DNA from: Nageia nagi
Lineage: Eukaryota; Pinophyta
DNA: 64,000 bases
Assembly (NCBI GenBank): GCA_050084985.1
Contig: JBITNC010000001.1
Span: forward strand, 101,990,001-102,054,000
Direction of reading: 5' to 3'
Numbering within the stretch: position 1 is the first letter of the stretch; each line of letters begins with the position of its first letter. A program made the position numbers and the translations under genes. The notes below the pieces were generated by a model that was given only the letters and a program-made list of their open reading frames with translations, had not been told where the DNA came from and made no database searches. Positions 1-10,800 of this stretch are shown one piece after another.

Positions 1-3000
1 ATCATGTGCAGTGTTTTAGGCTTTTAGTCAATAGGATTTGAAAGGTGACAACTTGTCAGGTATCCAACCAGCATCCTTAGCACATCATTTGGACATGGCA
101 TTGTGATATAGTTGCAAAATGAGGACATCATGAAGGTATACTAACACAAGTATGAAGCCTATTCTAGTCAGATAATCTAAAATGATGTTCACTGATCTCC
201 AAAAGTGATTCAAACAGTATCCAATAGAATAATTCATGAATTGAATCGCAACAAGCCCAATAGGACTCCATATTGTTGTCTCTCTCATTCCATGACTCGA
301 AGAAAGTGGCCAGCATTTCAAATGCTAAATCATTGATTTGAAAAAGGTAATGTGTCCAAGTTAATACACATTGTTTTTCCATTAAAGATGAATGTCATCA
401 CAGATTTCCTTGCTAGAAAGTAGTAGCTGATTTTCTGTTAAAAACATAATCCTCCTACCATCCAAGTTCTAAAAACCTGTACAGGAGGATCACTTATAGG
501 GAGTAATCAAATGATGAAGTACTGCTGCAGCATCCACATTTAAGATTAGGAGAAATACTACTTTTAGAACTAGTGGTATCAACTAACAGGTGTTAATCTT
601 GTTACTGGAAATAGGTATGGTGGTTGTTAAGGTAAATTGCAAAACAGAAAGTTCAAAGAGTAGGCTGAAAAATACTTTGGGTAACAGCAGCAGAGTCTGT
701 TGACCAGTCAAACCATTCAATTATTTCAACAAAGAAAAAAAGTTTAGGAATAGGTGCAAAGGTGATGGATATATTTTATCAAGTGAAGGAAATATTATTT
801 TTTGGAGGTTTGATTGAAGAAGATAACAAACCTTCATGTGAAGGATAATGACTTGTTAGAGAGTTGGAAGTTCTTTGTCTTGAACAAGCTAAACAATTGT
901 TGGATGAAGTGTGGTTTATGAAAAAGAGCAATCTCATCTGCTAGGATATCCTCCTCTTAGCATAGTTGTGCAAGTCAAATGCCAAATTGGGATTGGTTTC
1001 ATTCTGGCCTTTTGGAGAGTGTATCTGGGTTAAAGCTGTATACATGTTGTCTGTATATATAGGCTCAAATGGTTGCTTGTCAAAGTAGCTGCTGCTTTTT
1101 CTTCAATTATGGTATGTTTATTACTTGTAAACTATTAAGTGTGGTGGCAATCTCAGTGGGTCTACAGTTGTTAGTTTACCATGGGTGATATCATGCACGC
1201 ATGGGACAGGATAAACAAGTCCAAATCAGGTTACACACAATAACCCTTATGAAAAAGAACATGGAAGCCTTTTGTATGCAAAGTTGTGTGCAAGGCTAGA
1301 CATTACTTAAATTGCTTGCATGTGATAGCAAGCTCATTATATACACTCGTTAATTTCACCAATGTTGATAACATGTTACGATGGATAAAGAGTTAAAAGT
1401 TTAAATTTAAGTTATATACAACAACTCTTTATTGTATGTTGAAACCTGTTTTCTGCTATGGTTTGGACAAGGGGACAGTGTTTAAGTTGTTTGCATTGTA
1501 AGCTTATTTTCAAGGTTTTGTTCAACTCTGTGTTTCAACTTTTCGGCACAATTATAATGATGTTTGTTAAGGGCATTGATGATTAGAGCAATTATTATTG
1601 ATGGTTGTGAGATGCATTATAGCTTGCCAAATATTATAATGCATATTGCTTGTGACATGCTGTTGAGCTATATGCGACAAGGTTTTATGAAACAAAGAAA
1701 AAGTCATAGTCAGAGTTTTATAACAATGGCAAAGTATGCTTGAATCTGTGCATGACTGAGTAGATAAGTTTCCATACAGTTTCAATACCATGGAAATATG
1801 TAACTTGAGAAATTGAAAATACTAGACTTGGATTTTTGAATGTAGCCCTTGTATCTACAAGCCATAATTCAAGTTCATTGCTTTTATCTTAGCATTATCT
1901 ATTTCCTTTTGGTTGTCTGAGCCAATAGGTTAGAGCAAATATTACTAGTGTCAAGATTATTCAACATGATACTTGTAGGAAACATGGCATCCATGTTAGT
2001 TGTTTGTTGTTGATCCCCAATTCTTTATTTGTCACTCTTCATACATTCAGTCTGCAGGTGAAAAACGAGAAATGCCTTTTTTTATTTGATTTTTGTAAAG
2101 CAACTGTTTACAGAGTGGATGCAGTCACAGATTACATATAAAGGGGCTTCAGTAGTCAAGTTAGGTCAAATGAGAAAACATTTTATGATGCAAATTGTGC
2201 TTTTTCAGAAGAACAAATTCACCTCTTCTCTTAATGATTACTAAAGGTGTAGTCTGATAGTGAGAATATGCTTACTCTTGGGTGGCCTAAGTGCCAGTAT
2301 GTCACAGTGAAGTCATTTTTTTCTCACAATGTAGTTGGTCATATATTTAAAATTAAAACACAATGATGTATTTGATTGACTTGAACTTTCATGTGTACTG
2401 AAGCTTAAGCTAATTGTTAAAATTCTTCAGTCAATTCTCATTTGAATGCATTGTGTTAATTTTTCGGATTTCCTTAGCTGAAAAGAATCACTATGAACAT
2501 AATGCTCTTATGGCCAGCAGGCATTGATCCTTGGGCTGGAGATAAATACCTACTTTATTATGTTTTAAAGCTCATTTGAAACAGGTCTATACATTTTGAA
2601 GTGATTGACTGAGATCTATAAACATGTCGAACTTATGAAATAGAGAAGGTATAGACCTATATTCCACATGTTTTGATGCTTGAGCCTATGTTACACGGTA
2701 CCTATCCTTGCCTGCCACTTTAACTTTTAGGTATGAGGGGATGAGTGCATAACACCAGTGCCACACTACTTTACCATTTTTTGTTGGGCAGGAACTTTCT
2801 GGGTATGTTTCAGACGATAGAGTGCATATAACATGCCCCCTTCCATACACATATTTATACCCGAGACATTCCTATTTTTGGTGGGTGTTTTCAAGATGTG
2901 TGCCACAATATGTCAGGTTGATGAGGAAATGCCATTCTTATCCCAAAAGTCATGCGATATATTTTCAGCTGAAACCTGATACTTTGTTCAATGCATTTGT

Positions 3001-3062
3001 AGCCAAAATTATAAAGTAAATTTCCCTAACTACTAATCTGTTTCTAAATTCTAATCAGTTTT
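1..3062. other. No gene recognised; upstream or intron sequence of PRP39
   Basis: I see only short shadow frames, no conserved protein motif and no clear repeat. The stretch lies on the 5' side of PRP39, whose first visible exon begins with a splice acceptor, so this may be intron or intergenic DNA. I looked for the conserved block that precedes the first HAT repeat in plant PRP39 and did not find it. Confidence 0.5.
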
Positions 3063-3619
3063 TGACAGGCTGGATAACTCCATGATCAAAAAGCATTCTA
3101 TTAGTGTAGAATATTTTGTAAATACAATTTGAGAAAGACTCTTCATCTTCACCTTCTTGTGTGACCCTTGAGATACATTGTAACTCCTCATATTCTACAA
3201 GAAATGACTGTCTAAAATCGTAGCTTTGAGTTGGCTAGAATTTAGAGAGTCATTTCTTGTAGAATATGAGGAGTTACAATGTATCTCAAAGGAATATATT
3301 TAGTAAATTCGTAGCTTTGAGTTGGCTAGAATTTAGAGAGTCATTTCTTGTAGAATATGAGGAGTTACAATGTATTTTAAAGGTCACCCAAGAAGGTGAA
3401 GATGAAGAGTCTTTCTCAAATTGTAGAATATATTTAGTAAATTCGTAGTTTTGAGTTGGCTAGAATTTAGAGAGTCATTTCTTGTAGAATATGAGGAGTT
3501 ACAATGTATCTCAAAGGTCACTCAAAAACGTGAAGATGAAGAGTCTTTCTCAAGTTTTATTTACACAATATTCTACACTAATAGAATGCTTTTTGATCTT
3601 GGAGTTATCCGGTCTGTCA
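3063..3619. repeat. Cluster of TRIM-like LTR fragments, one inverted and three direct
   Basis: One motif, containing 'gttggctagaatttagag' and 'gaatatgaggagttacaatg', occurs on the + strand beginning near 3221, 3312 and 3446, and in reverse orientation at about 3063-3209. A further reverse copy lies at 4529-4774. The last direct copy ends in ...TCTGTCA at 3619, directly before a primer-binding-site-like sequence, so these are pieces of a short LTR. Spacing between direct copies is 91 and 134 bp, as expected of truncated duplications rather than a regular satellite. Short LTRs next to an initiator-Met PBS fit a TRIM-type element. How the fragments were rearranged is inference. Confidence 0.7.
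3168..3289. repeat. Perfect 42-bp inverted repeat with 38-nt loop
   Basis: Positions 3168-3209 are the exact reverse complement of 3248-3289, and 3210-3247 form the spacer. Both arms are TRIM LTR sequence in opposite orientation, so this is a head-to-head junction of two LTR fragments. Its transcript could fold into a long perfect hairpin. Confidence 0.9.
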
Positions 3620-3620
3620 T

Positions 3621-3632
3621 TGGTACCAGAGC
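3621..3632 (+). other. Primer binding site, initiator Met tRNA type
   Basis: TGGTACCAGAGC follows the LTR end ...TGTCA at 3619 by one base. It differs by one base from TGGTATCAGAGC, the usual plant LTR-element PBS complementary to the initiator Met tRNA 3' end. It fixes the 3' edge of the LTR and shows that this fragment is a 5' LTR on the + strand. Confidence 0.75.
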
Positions 3633-4528
3633 CTTGAGTTTTTGCTTTCTCTAACTCCATGACAAAAAATGCTGCCAAAATCCATCCAAAAATTTTGCTT
3701 GTGTTTTTTCTCCGAAAATGAGCACCAAAATCCAAATCTGAGCACATATTTGGATACCCATTTTCGTGTAGAGCAAGATTGGTTTTTGAACAAGGTGATT
3801 TGGAGCAGCTTTGGCAAAATTATCTCAGTGTGAAGTTTTTAGTCAAGTAAGTGGTCTGTGATTGTTGTTTTTGGCAGTTTTATTTCAGTAGTTTTAATTA
3901 AATCTGGTATTACTGTGGAGAAGAATTTAAACCCGTGGTATCACCACTCGGCATTCTTGTTACCACTCTTGGTATTGAAATCACCCGGCTTTATTTAATT
4001 GAACTTGCCGACTTCCTTTAACCTTGCACACCTCCCTCCAGCACTCTTGTCAACACTGGTTGAGCGCCATTACACATTTTTAATCACCCCCCGCCCTATG
4101 GCCAGACATCACCTCTTCGGTGGCTCCAAAAGACAACCTGAAACCCCTTGCGTGCCGTTCGAGTCTTCACGCTGTCCGAGTCTTTATGCCACTCAAATCC
4201 CGCTCAAATCCCACTTAGGCAACTCAAAATTTCACATGCCCGCCAACATCGTGCCATTCAACACAACGCTCGCCAACATCGCGCCATTCCACACAGCGCC
4301 CACCAACATCGCGCCATTCAATCGAATCCCTTGCACACCCTCTCGGTCTCCCCTACGCATGCACAACTCTTGTCAGATGTTAGTGCCGTTTCCCGTGAGA
4401 ATCTGCTTCTTAAAACGTGTCCCTTCGAATACCTGACAGACTTGTCCCCCCACTGTTTTCTTTTTGTGCACGCTCCAAAGCCCACTCCACGTGGACATCT
4501 GCCTGCCAAATGGCCCCCCACCAACACT
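3633..4528 (+). other. Interior of TRIM-like element with a short open frame
   Basis: This lies between the PBS and the reverse-oriented LTR. From about 4000 to 4530 the base composition becomes C-rich and differs sharply from the AT-rich surroundings. A frame of 145 codons is open at 3999-4436 (+), with a second overlapping frame at 4148-4540. Neither resembles gag, protease or RT. The first contains a ten-residue repeat (see 4241-4330). It may be captured host sequence or chance openness in a CpG-rich block. I assign no function. Confidence 0.4.
4241..4330 (+). repeat. 30-bp tandem repeat, three copies, in frame
   Basis: Copies start at 4241, 4271 and 4301, each beginning with c(g/a)ccaacatcg(t/c)gccattc. 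The period of 30 preserves frame, giving a ten-residue unit with core 'NI(V/A)PF' in the 3999-4436 frame. The third copy diverges towards its end. Confidence 0.85.
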
Positions 4529-4774
4529 CAGGCCGGATAATTGCAAGATCAAAAAGCATTTCATTAGTGTAGAATATTGTGTAAATACAATTTGAGAAAG
4601 ACTCTTCATCTTCACCTTCTTGGGTGACCTTTGAGATACATTGTAACTCCTCATATTCTACAAGAAATTGCTCTCTAAATTCTAGCCAACTCAAAGCTAC
4701 GAATTTACTAAATATAGTAAGTATCTAATACTATACTAACTATACCATAATCCCTAAGGATTAGGTGTCTAACA
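4529..4774 (-). repeat. TRIM-like LTR, reverse orientation
   Basis: Read on the - strand from 4774, it begins TGTTAGACACCTAATCC and carries the same internal motifs as the fragments at 3063-3619. It ends near 4529 in ...ATCCGGCCTGA. The sequence after the end resembles a decayed PBS (TTGGTGGGGGGCC) compared with TTGGTACCAGAGCC in the + copy. It is probably the 5' LTR of a - strand copy or a damaged solo LTR. No target duplication could be defined. Confidence 0.65.
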
Positions 4775-6124
4775 GTTTTGTTGCTGGAAACATTGGGAGA
4801 CTTGAACTTTAAATGACTCGAGATGAAGTTTTAGCTGTAAATTCTTTACATGACTCACTGTCATGCCACAGTCACAGTTTGTATGTTATAAATGATTTGA
4901 ATTTTGAGATGCAGACACTAAAATTATTATGTATTTTAGTAATTGATATGCAGTTAGTTTCACTTTTACATTCCAAATATGTGCTTTTTAATGTTTTGTT
5001 CTTCCATTATTTTGTTTCATAAATAACAGGAAATTGTTATTCTGTAATGAGTTGTATAAGTTAGATCTTATAAACTCAGAACAGCAGAAACTTAAATGAT
5101 GGAATATTGCTCGTCCATTTCCCTTAGTTCAAATGCTGTGTATCAAAGCCATTTCAGCATTTTGCCAGTCATAGTGAGACACGTGTAATTTATATTTTAA
5201 GACCAACCGTAATTGACATGTTTGATTTATGCTTGTTATAGTGATTTGATGAATTGAAGCATATGCTTTTCATTTAATTGCAGAATGCTGAGTCTTATAC
5301 CAAGCATATGCCTTTGATAAAGATCGAATTCCTTATAGATTTTGTGACTCCCTGAAATTGAACTGGCACTGACAAGTGCCAGTTAGTTTTTAACAAATAT
5401 TCAAAGGGGACATATATAGGGGGACTCTATACCAAAAGAAATTTTGATTCCAATCACATACATATGTAATTCAAGCCAAAAAAAATCTCACACCTTATGT
5501 CATCACAATACTAATGCCCCCATAAAGGGAAAGAAACAGTAGCTTAAACTGCACTTGTAGAGTTTTAATCCCGTACATTTCCGTACTCAACAACAAATTG
5601 TTTAACCTGAATAATTTAAACCATTTAAATATTTCATTCAACTGAATTATTGCAATATCATTGTACACTGTCAAAATACGAGACAAACCATACTAAAGAC
5701 AGCATTCCTACCATCTTTCAGCACTTTAGATATGATACTGATCCGGATTTTTGACTCAAATTCCTCTTTTAAGGAAGCCAATCGCCAATTAAGTAAATTT
5801 CCCCAATTAAAATCATTAACAATGATCTGAAAATTCTGCTTCCTGAGCAATATGCATACCTGAATTCTGCAGCGGGAGATCCATTGTAGAGTCATAACAA
5901 TCTTACCGTTATGGTCTCAAACACCTCTACAATCTGCTTCCCTTAGATTCCTCCTAGAGGCCCTATCAAAGTTAAGTTGTAACCGATGAGCAAGAGGAGA
6001 CTTCCATTTCATGATGTCTCTCTAAACTTTATTTGTGTCCCAACCTTTTAATGGGCAAGAAATTACAGGCCATTACTCACCACAATGATACTATGGTTGT
6101 GATTGAGCTTCATACTAAGTAATC
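4775..6124. other. No gene recognised
   Basis: AT-rich sequence with only short frames. The one structure noted is a small hairpin at 5361-5384: ten-base arms aactggcact and agtgccagtt around a four-base loop. The short - strand frames at 5495-5895 show no family motif. Confidence 0.5.
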
Positions 6125-7140
6125 TGGACATCTTTGAAATTTAGATCTCAATGATGTTGATCAACTTTTGGAGATGCCAAGTTTCCTCCGTAAAGAGATG
6201 TCTGGCACTCTCCTTCCACACATTCAAGAGAATCATTTGTTGCCCTTGGCACCAAATTAGATGTTCCACCTCCCCACTTGCTAACTGCCATCATCCTTTA
6301 AGGATGTTGACAAGCACCAAGCTACATTCAATTTGTTTCAAAATCAACTTTATATTTACCATGTGAAGCTACAATGAGAAGTTTCCTTCTTCTGATCACA
6401 CAAAAGGTGTTTTAATAGTCCGAGAAAACCTATTCTTTGAAATCTGTCTTGGATTAGAGCTCTTCTACAAACAGCCATCCAAAGAAAGGTAATGGTTCTT
6501 GGGGATGAGTTAAGACACCCAAACGGATTTAGGATCAAGAACAATTGGCTATCCATAGCCCTGTTTTACTGAAAGCTTACCCTCTTCAGTTCCTCCCCAA
6601 ACCAACTCATCCTCCCCATCAAAAGGTCAAATTGTGACCTTAGAGAATAGCCTTCAGCTGAGAGGTGTCCCCTATATTCACATCTTCCACTAACATCAGA
6701 TCTCTCCACTTGGGAATATCTTCAGGGCCCAAAGGTTCTTTAAGGTTTTCCAGCAAAGAACCCCAGGTCTGTTGAAGAGTGATTTTGATGTTTTGCAGCT
6801 GCTGGTGATTCTCTAATGCTGAATTTCCAGACGAGCAATCTTCCCAAAATCTGAAGTGCACATTCCTATTGTTTTCCATTTAACTACTTTGGTGATCGCC
6901 TCCCTACAATTCATCTTGAAGTTACAAATTTTTGAGCCATGGGCAGGGTATCAATTGAAAGTGTATATGAAATTCCTAACTGTCCAGAGATTTGGCTTTT
7001 ATGATCGTACTCCAATATTTCTCAGATTCCTTAAAGCATTGGCAAACAAGCTTAACCCCCAAGACTTTGTTGAAAGCCCGGTTTGGGAAGGCAAACCTCC
7101 CTCTAGCTCACTAGCGGAGCTTTATCGCCCTCTGAATTAG
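6125..7140 (-). pseudogene. 3' end of a LINE (non-LTR retrotransposon), decayed
   Basis: On the - strand, fragments appear in the order typical of the C-terminal half of plant LINE ORF2. Near 7080-6960 there is an end-of-RT block with 'FNKVLGVKLV' and 'CFKESEKYW'. Near 6850-6800 is a block with 'FRFWEDCSSGN', like the G-rich FW-D-W-G motif. At 6500-6380 is the reverse-transcriptase zinc-binding region ('FLWMAVCRRAL', 'QDRFQRIGFLG', 'LLCDQKKET'). At 6230-6150 is a tail with 'VWKESARHLF'. The frame shifts several times and has stops, so the copy is dead. Upstream RT and endonuclease are absent, consistent with 5' truncation. It lies upstream of, or in an intron of, PRP39 on the opposite strand. 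Confidence 0.75.
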
Positions 7141-7376
7141 TTTGCAAAATAAAGCTTTTCATAATTGTAATCCAGTTTCTAACTTCTTTGATATGCATTG
7201 GATCTTTGTTTATCAGATTGATGCCCCAATCTTCCTAAATCTTGAGAAACAGGTTAGTGGTCCGAAGAGTTTGTGACTCATCAAAATTTTCACAAGATGT
7301 GCATTCAGATTTGGGAGAGAGAATCAGACTATTTCACAGTTCTTTTTCACAACTTGTGTAGAATTGGTATTACGAT

Positions 7377-7700
7377 GGCTACTTGGGTACAGAATGGGTC
7401 CAGTTGCCCCCACTAGTGCAGGACACTAAAATGATCTGCCCTAATCCTAAGAGATTCCTTGATCTATTTTTGGCTTATTATACATTAATATGGCTACTTA
7501 TGTGCCCAGTTGATATTTGCGCCTGTCTAGTGCAGCACACCAAAATGATCTGTTCTAAACTGGGGATATTTCTTGATCTAATTTTGGCACATTATACATC
7601 AATATTGATACGTAGGTACAGACTGATTCCAGTCGTGCCTTTCTAATGCAGTATGCCAAAAAGATATATCCCAATCTTCATATTTTTCTCGTTTGGGCTA
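7377..7700 (+). repeat. 115-bp imperfect tandem repeat, three copies
   Basis: Copies begin at about 7377, 7492 and 7606. Each has a 'tac...gtacag' or 'gtgcccag' start, then '(g/c)acac(t/c)aaaatgatctg' and a '(t/a)ttgatct(a/t)tttttggc' block. The third is the most diverged. The array ends about 170 bp before the first recognised PRP39 splice acceptor (7870). Confidence 0.8.
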
Positions 7701-7870
7701 CTTCTTGCACTGAATAATACTTTTGAACTACCAAGTACCAACTATAAAAATGTTAGATTCATTGCAACCCTAATAGTTATGATGATATATTGTACTATTT
7801 GACACATCTATTTGCTAATTATGGAGATTTGGAACTAATGTTTAAGGAGTTGGATTATCGTTGTGTACAG

Positions 7871-10800
7871 GGAAATTTGGAAAAGATCTGTAGAGTATAT
7901 GATGGTTTTTTACTGGAGTTTCCTCTATGCTATGGGTACTGGAAGAGATATGCTGATCATGAGGCGCTATTGGGTAGTCCAGATAAGGTTGCTGAGGTGT
8001 ATGAGCGAGCTGTACAAGCAGTGACATATTCTGTGGATATATGGATGCACTACTGTACCTTTGCAATGTCAAAGTTTGAAGACCCAAATGAAACTCGAAG
8101 GTAAGCAATAATTGTTTATGCAAGTACTTGCATGTGCAGCTAATTTATTGATTATCTGCAAGCAGCAAAAGCACAAGTCTTTACATGATACATATGATAG
8201 ATATGTGAGAGTTGGTTAACCATTTCCTTCTGACCATTTTCTGGTAGTGCTGCAGGATTCTGTCTTTGGGCTGTGTATGCTAGAACGGTTTGCCAAATGT
8301 GATCGTTTATGTTGAATTTTTTTAGATTGTTAAGATAAATCCATTTTGCAAAGAAAGATCTGCGCCCACTTGAGTGCTTTAATAATTTTTTAAAACAATT
8401 TCATGAATGGCTTGAATTTAATTCCCAAATTTCGATTGTTTGAATGCCATATGTGAACAAGCTTTGTTAGTCTTTTTTTTGCTACTCTCTTTATGTCTTG
8501 ACACTCTTTGAGGATATTATGGGTGCAATATTACGATCAATGCTGCAGTGGAAGATCAGGTCCATGAGGGCAAAGAGGACCTCTAAGCACTACGGACATA
8601 GTTGGTTTTAGCGGGTAGGTAAATGTAGCACTTTTGTGCCCAACGTTTGGAAGTGTCAAATGAGTGTTACACTGAAGTTTTTTCTGGCCCAATCTTTATA
8701 CCCATGGGTTTGACTGATCATTGGGATGGAAATGCCGAAGGAAATCCTGAACTTCCAAAATGACCATCAGGCTCTCTGTTACATGGATTTTGCAGGTTAT
8801 TTGAGAGGGGTTTATCATATGTACGGATGGACTATTTGTCACACCTTCTCTGGGACAAGTACATTGAATTTGAATATTCACAGCAGGACTGGAGTCGCCT
8901 GGCACAAATTTACACCCGAATCCTGCAGATCCCAATTCAACAACTTGATCGTTACTATGAAAGGTATTTGCATCTTTATTTGTGATGTTTTTGCATATGC
9001 TAATGGCTGTTTTTCAAGTTGAGGATTTCCTAATTATTTAAAATTTTGAAACCTGATTCTTCTTTTTTATGTCACTAAGTTATTATTGCTCTCAACTATA
9101 GGCTTATTAAAGGAAGTCTTTGTTATTGGGAGTTGAGTAAAAGAATTCCAAGTGTGTCTGCTGCATGGCTTGAATTTACTGATCCGTGAGTATCTTTTGG
9201 TTCATGGTTGTCCAGTCTCGTGTCCTTGTTGAAACCTCTGTTTATAATAAGCTGCTGCCAATGATATGTTCAAGAAAGTGAACGTATTTCAACAATTTAT
9301 CATTACAGTCATTGCATCAGGTTTCCTAATAACAAGAAACCGTACCTGTCGAATGCCTTTACAGAATTTTAAATCTTTAATTTCAAAACTTCCATCTTAG
9401 AGGGCAGTTGAACCATGGATTCTTTCTGTTGGCTTTGACAGAGGCAGTGCCTTAATTACCTGCATATGTCTTTGGGGGTCCGTTTGAGTCTGGAAGCCAT
9501 GTCCTCTTGCTTAGTAGTTGTATGGCCATGAACAGGCCCTTTCCTGGAATGGTGATTTCTCAGAGCGCTCTACTCATCCTATTTAACTTCTTTGCGTCTG
9601 ACACTTTAATCTTTACCAACAAGGTGTATTATAGGACTTGCACCTTGCTCTTTAACATCACTTGTGAGCCATTCATAACATAGAGCCGAAATAGTGAACA
9701 GAACAATAGGGCCAACCTCAATGATAGAATTTCACAGGCATTTTTATCAAGGGCCATGGGGACTAAATATTAACTAAAGTAGTGAATGAACATCGATATG
9801 ATTTGAGCTAGACTATATTCTGTACAAGATTAATTGTCTTAGATTAAGTAATCATAACACAAGAATCATGTGCTAGCCTTTGTGTAATCATGTGCATAAC
9901 ACAAGAATTGGTAACGTATGCTTGGAACACCCTTAATCATTGTGAACACTATATTTTGATGGCACCTGGAGAGATTTGTCAGAACAAAAGATTTGATAAA
10001 GGATCAGAATCTGAGACTATTCATTGGATAGGTTCTCAAATATTAGATATTTGGAGCCATGAGGTACACACTCAAGTTGGTCAATTCAGTAACTGAATTC
10101 ATGTAACATAGGTTTTTTCTGACAAAGCAGAGAAGCTTTTTCATAAATTACCTTTTCTAAAGCATTCACAATATCATTGAATCTCTCTTCACCAAAAGAT
10201 AATGAGATGAATTACAACAAAGAAGCTTTATTGTTTCATAAGTCCACCTACCTTCCCATCAGTGTTGGGATTGCCTTCCATCAATAATTAATACATCTTT
10301 TTGAAACATACATCTAGCTCCATTTCTATACATATGTTCAACATAGTTGCACCTATTACTCGATATTTTCTGGCCTACTGTGTTTTTTTAAATTCCATCC
10401 CAAGGAATTTCAACAATTTTCCATCTTATATGTTGCATATTCAAGTTCCAACATTTTTAATGAGAAATTAGCGTGTGTACTAGTGAAATGTGTGGAAAAA
10501 TTAAGTCAATTTAGAGGAAAACATGATACTTTTATGAAATCAATTTACTTCCTACTCATATGTTGGGCCTAGCATGGTTGTCTTCTTCTAAATGCATTTG
10601 ACTACAATGCTCTTATGCTTTCCAGCTTCAAGCAACTTGCTACCTCTCGATCATTGGTGGAGTTACAAACTGCAGATGATATTTCTTCAGCACCTGCAGC
10701 TGGTCCTGCTGATGCAGATGGGGAAGAACGTGAACAAACAGCTGATGTTGATGGTCTTAAGTCTGAAGGAGCTTGTCTGTCTGAAAAGGAGGATCTGGAG

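Noticed and set aside
4373-4694. Overlapping - strand frames of about 94 codons with a 'VEYEELQCISKVTQ' segment, also present at 3266-3654
   Set aside because: The shared segment is LTR sequence that happens to be open. It recurs because the LTR fragments are repeated, and it has no protein family resemblance.
6856-7140. 94-codon + strand open frame, possible gene
   Set aside because: It is the antisense shadow of the LINE 3' region, whose conserved blocks read on the - strand.
8726-9022. 98-codon + strand frame as a separate gene
   Set aside because: Only 8796-8963 is coding, in a different frame, as a PRP39 exon. The rest is intron.
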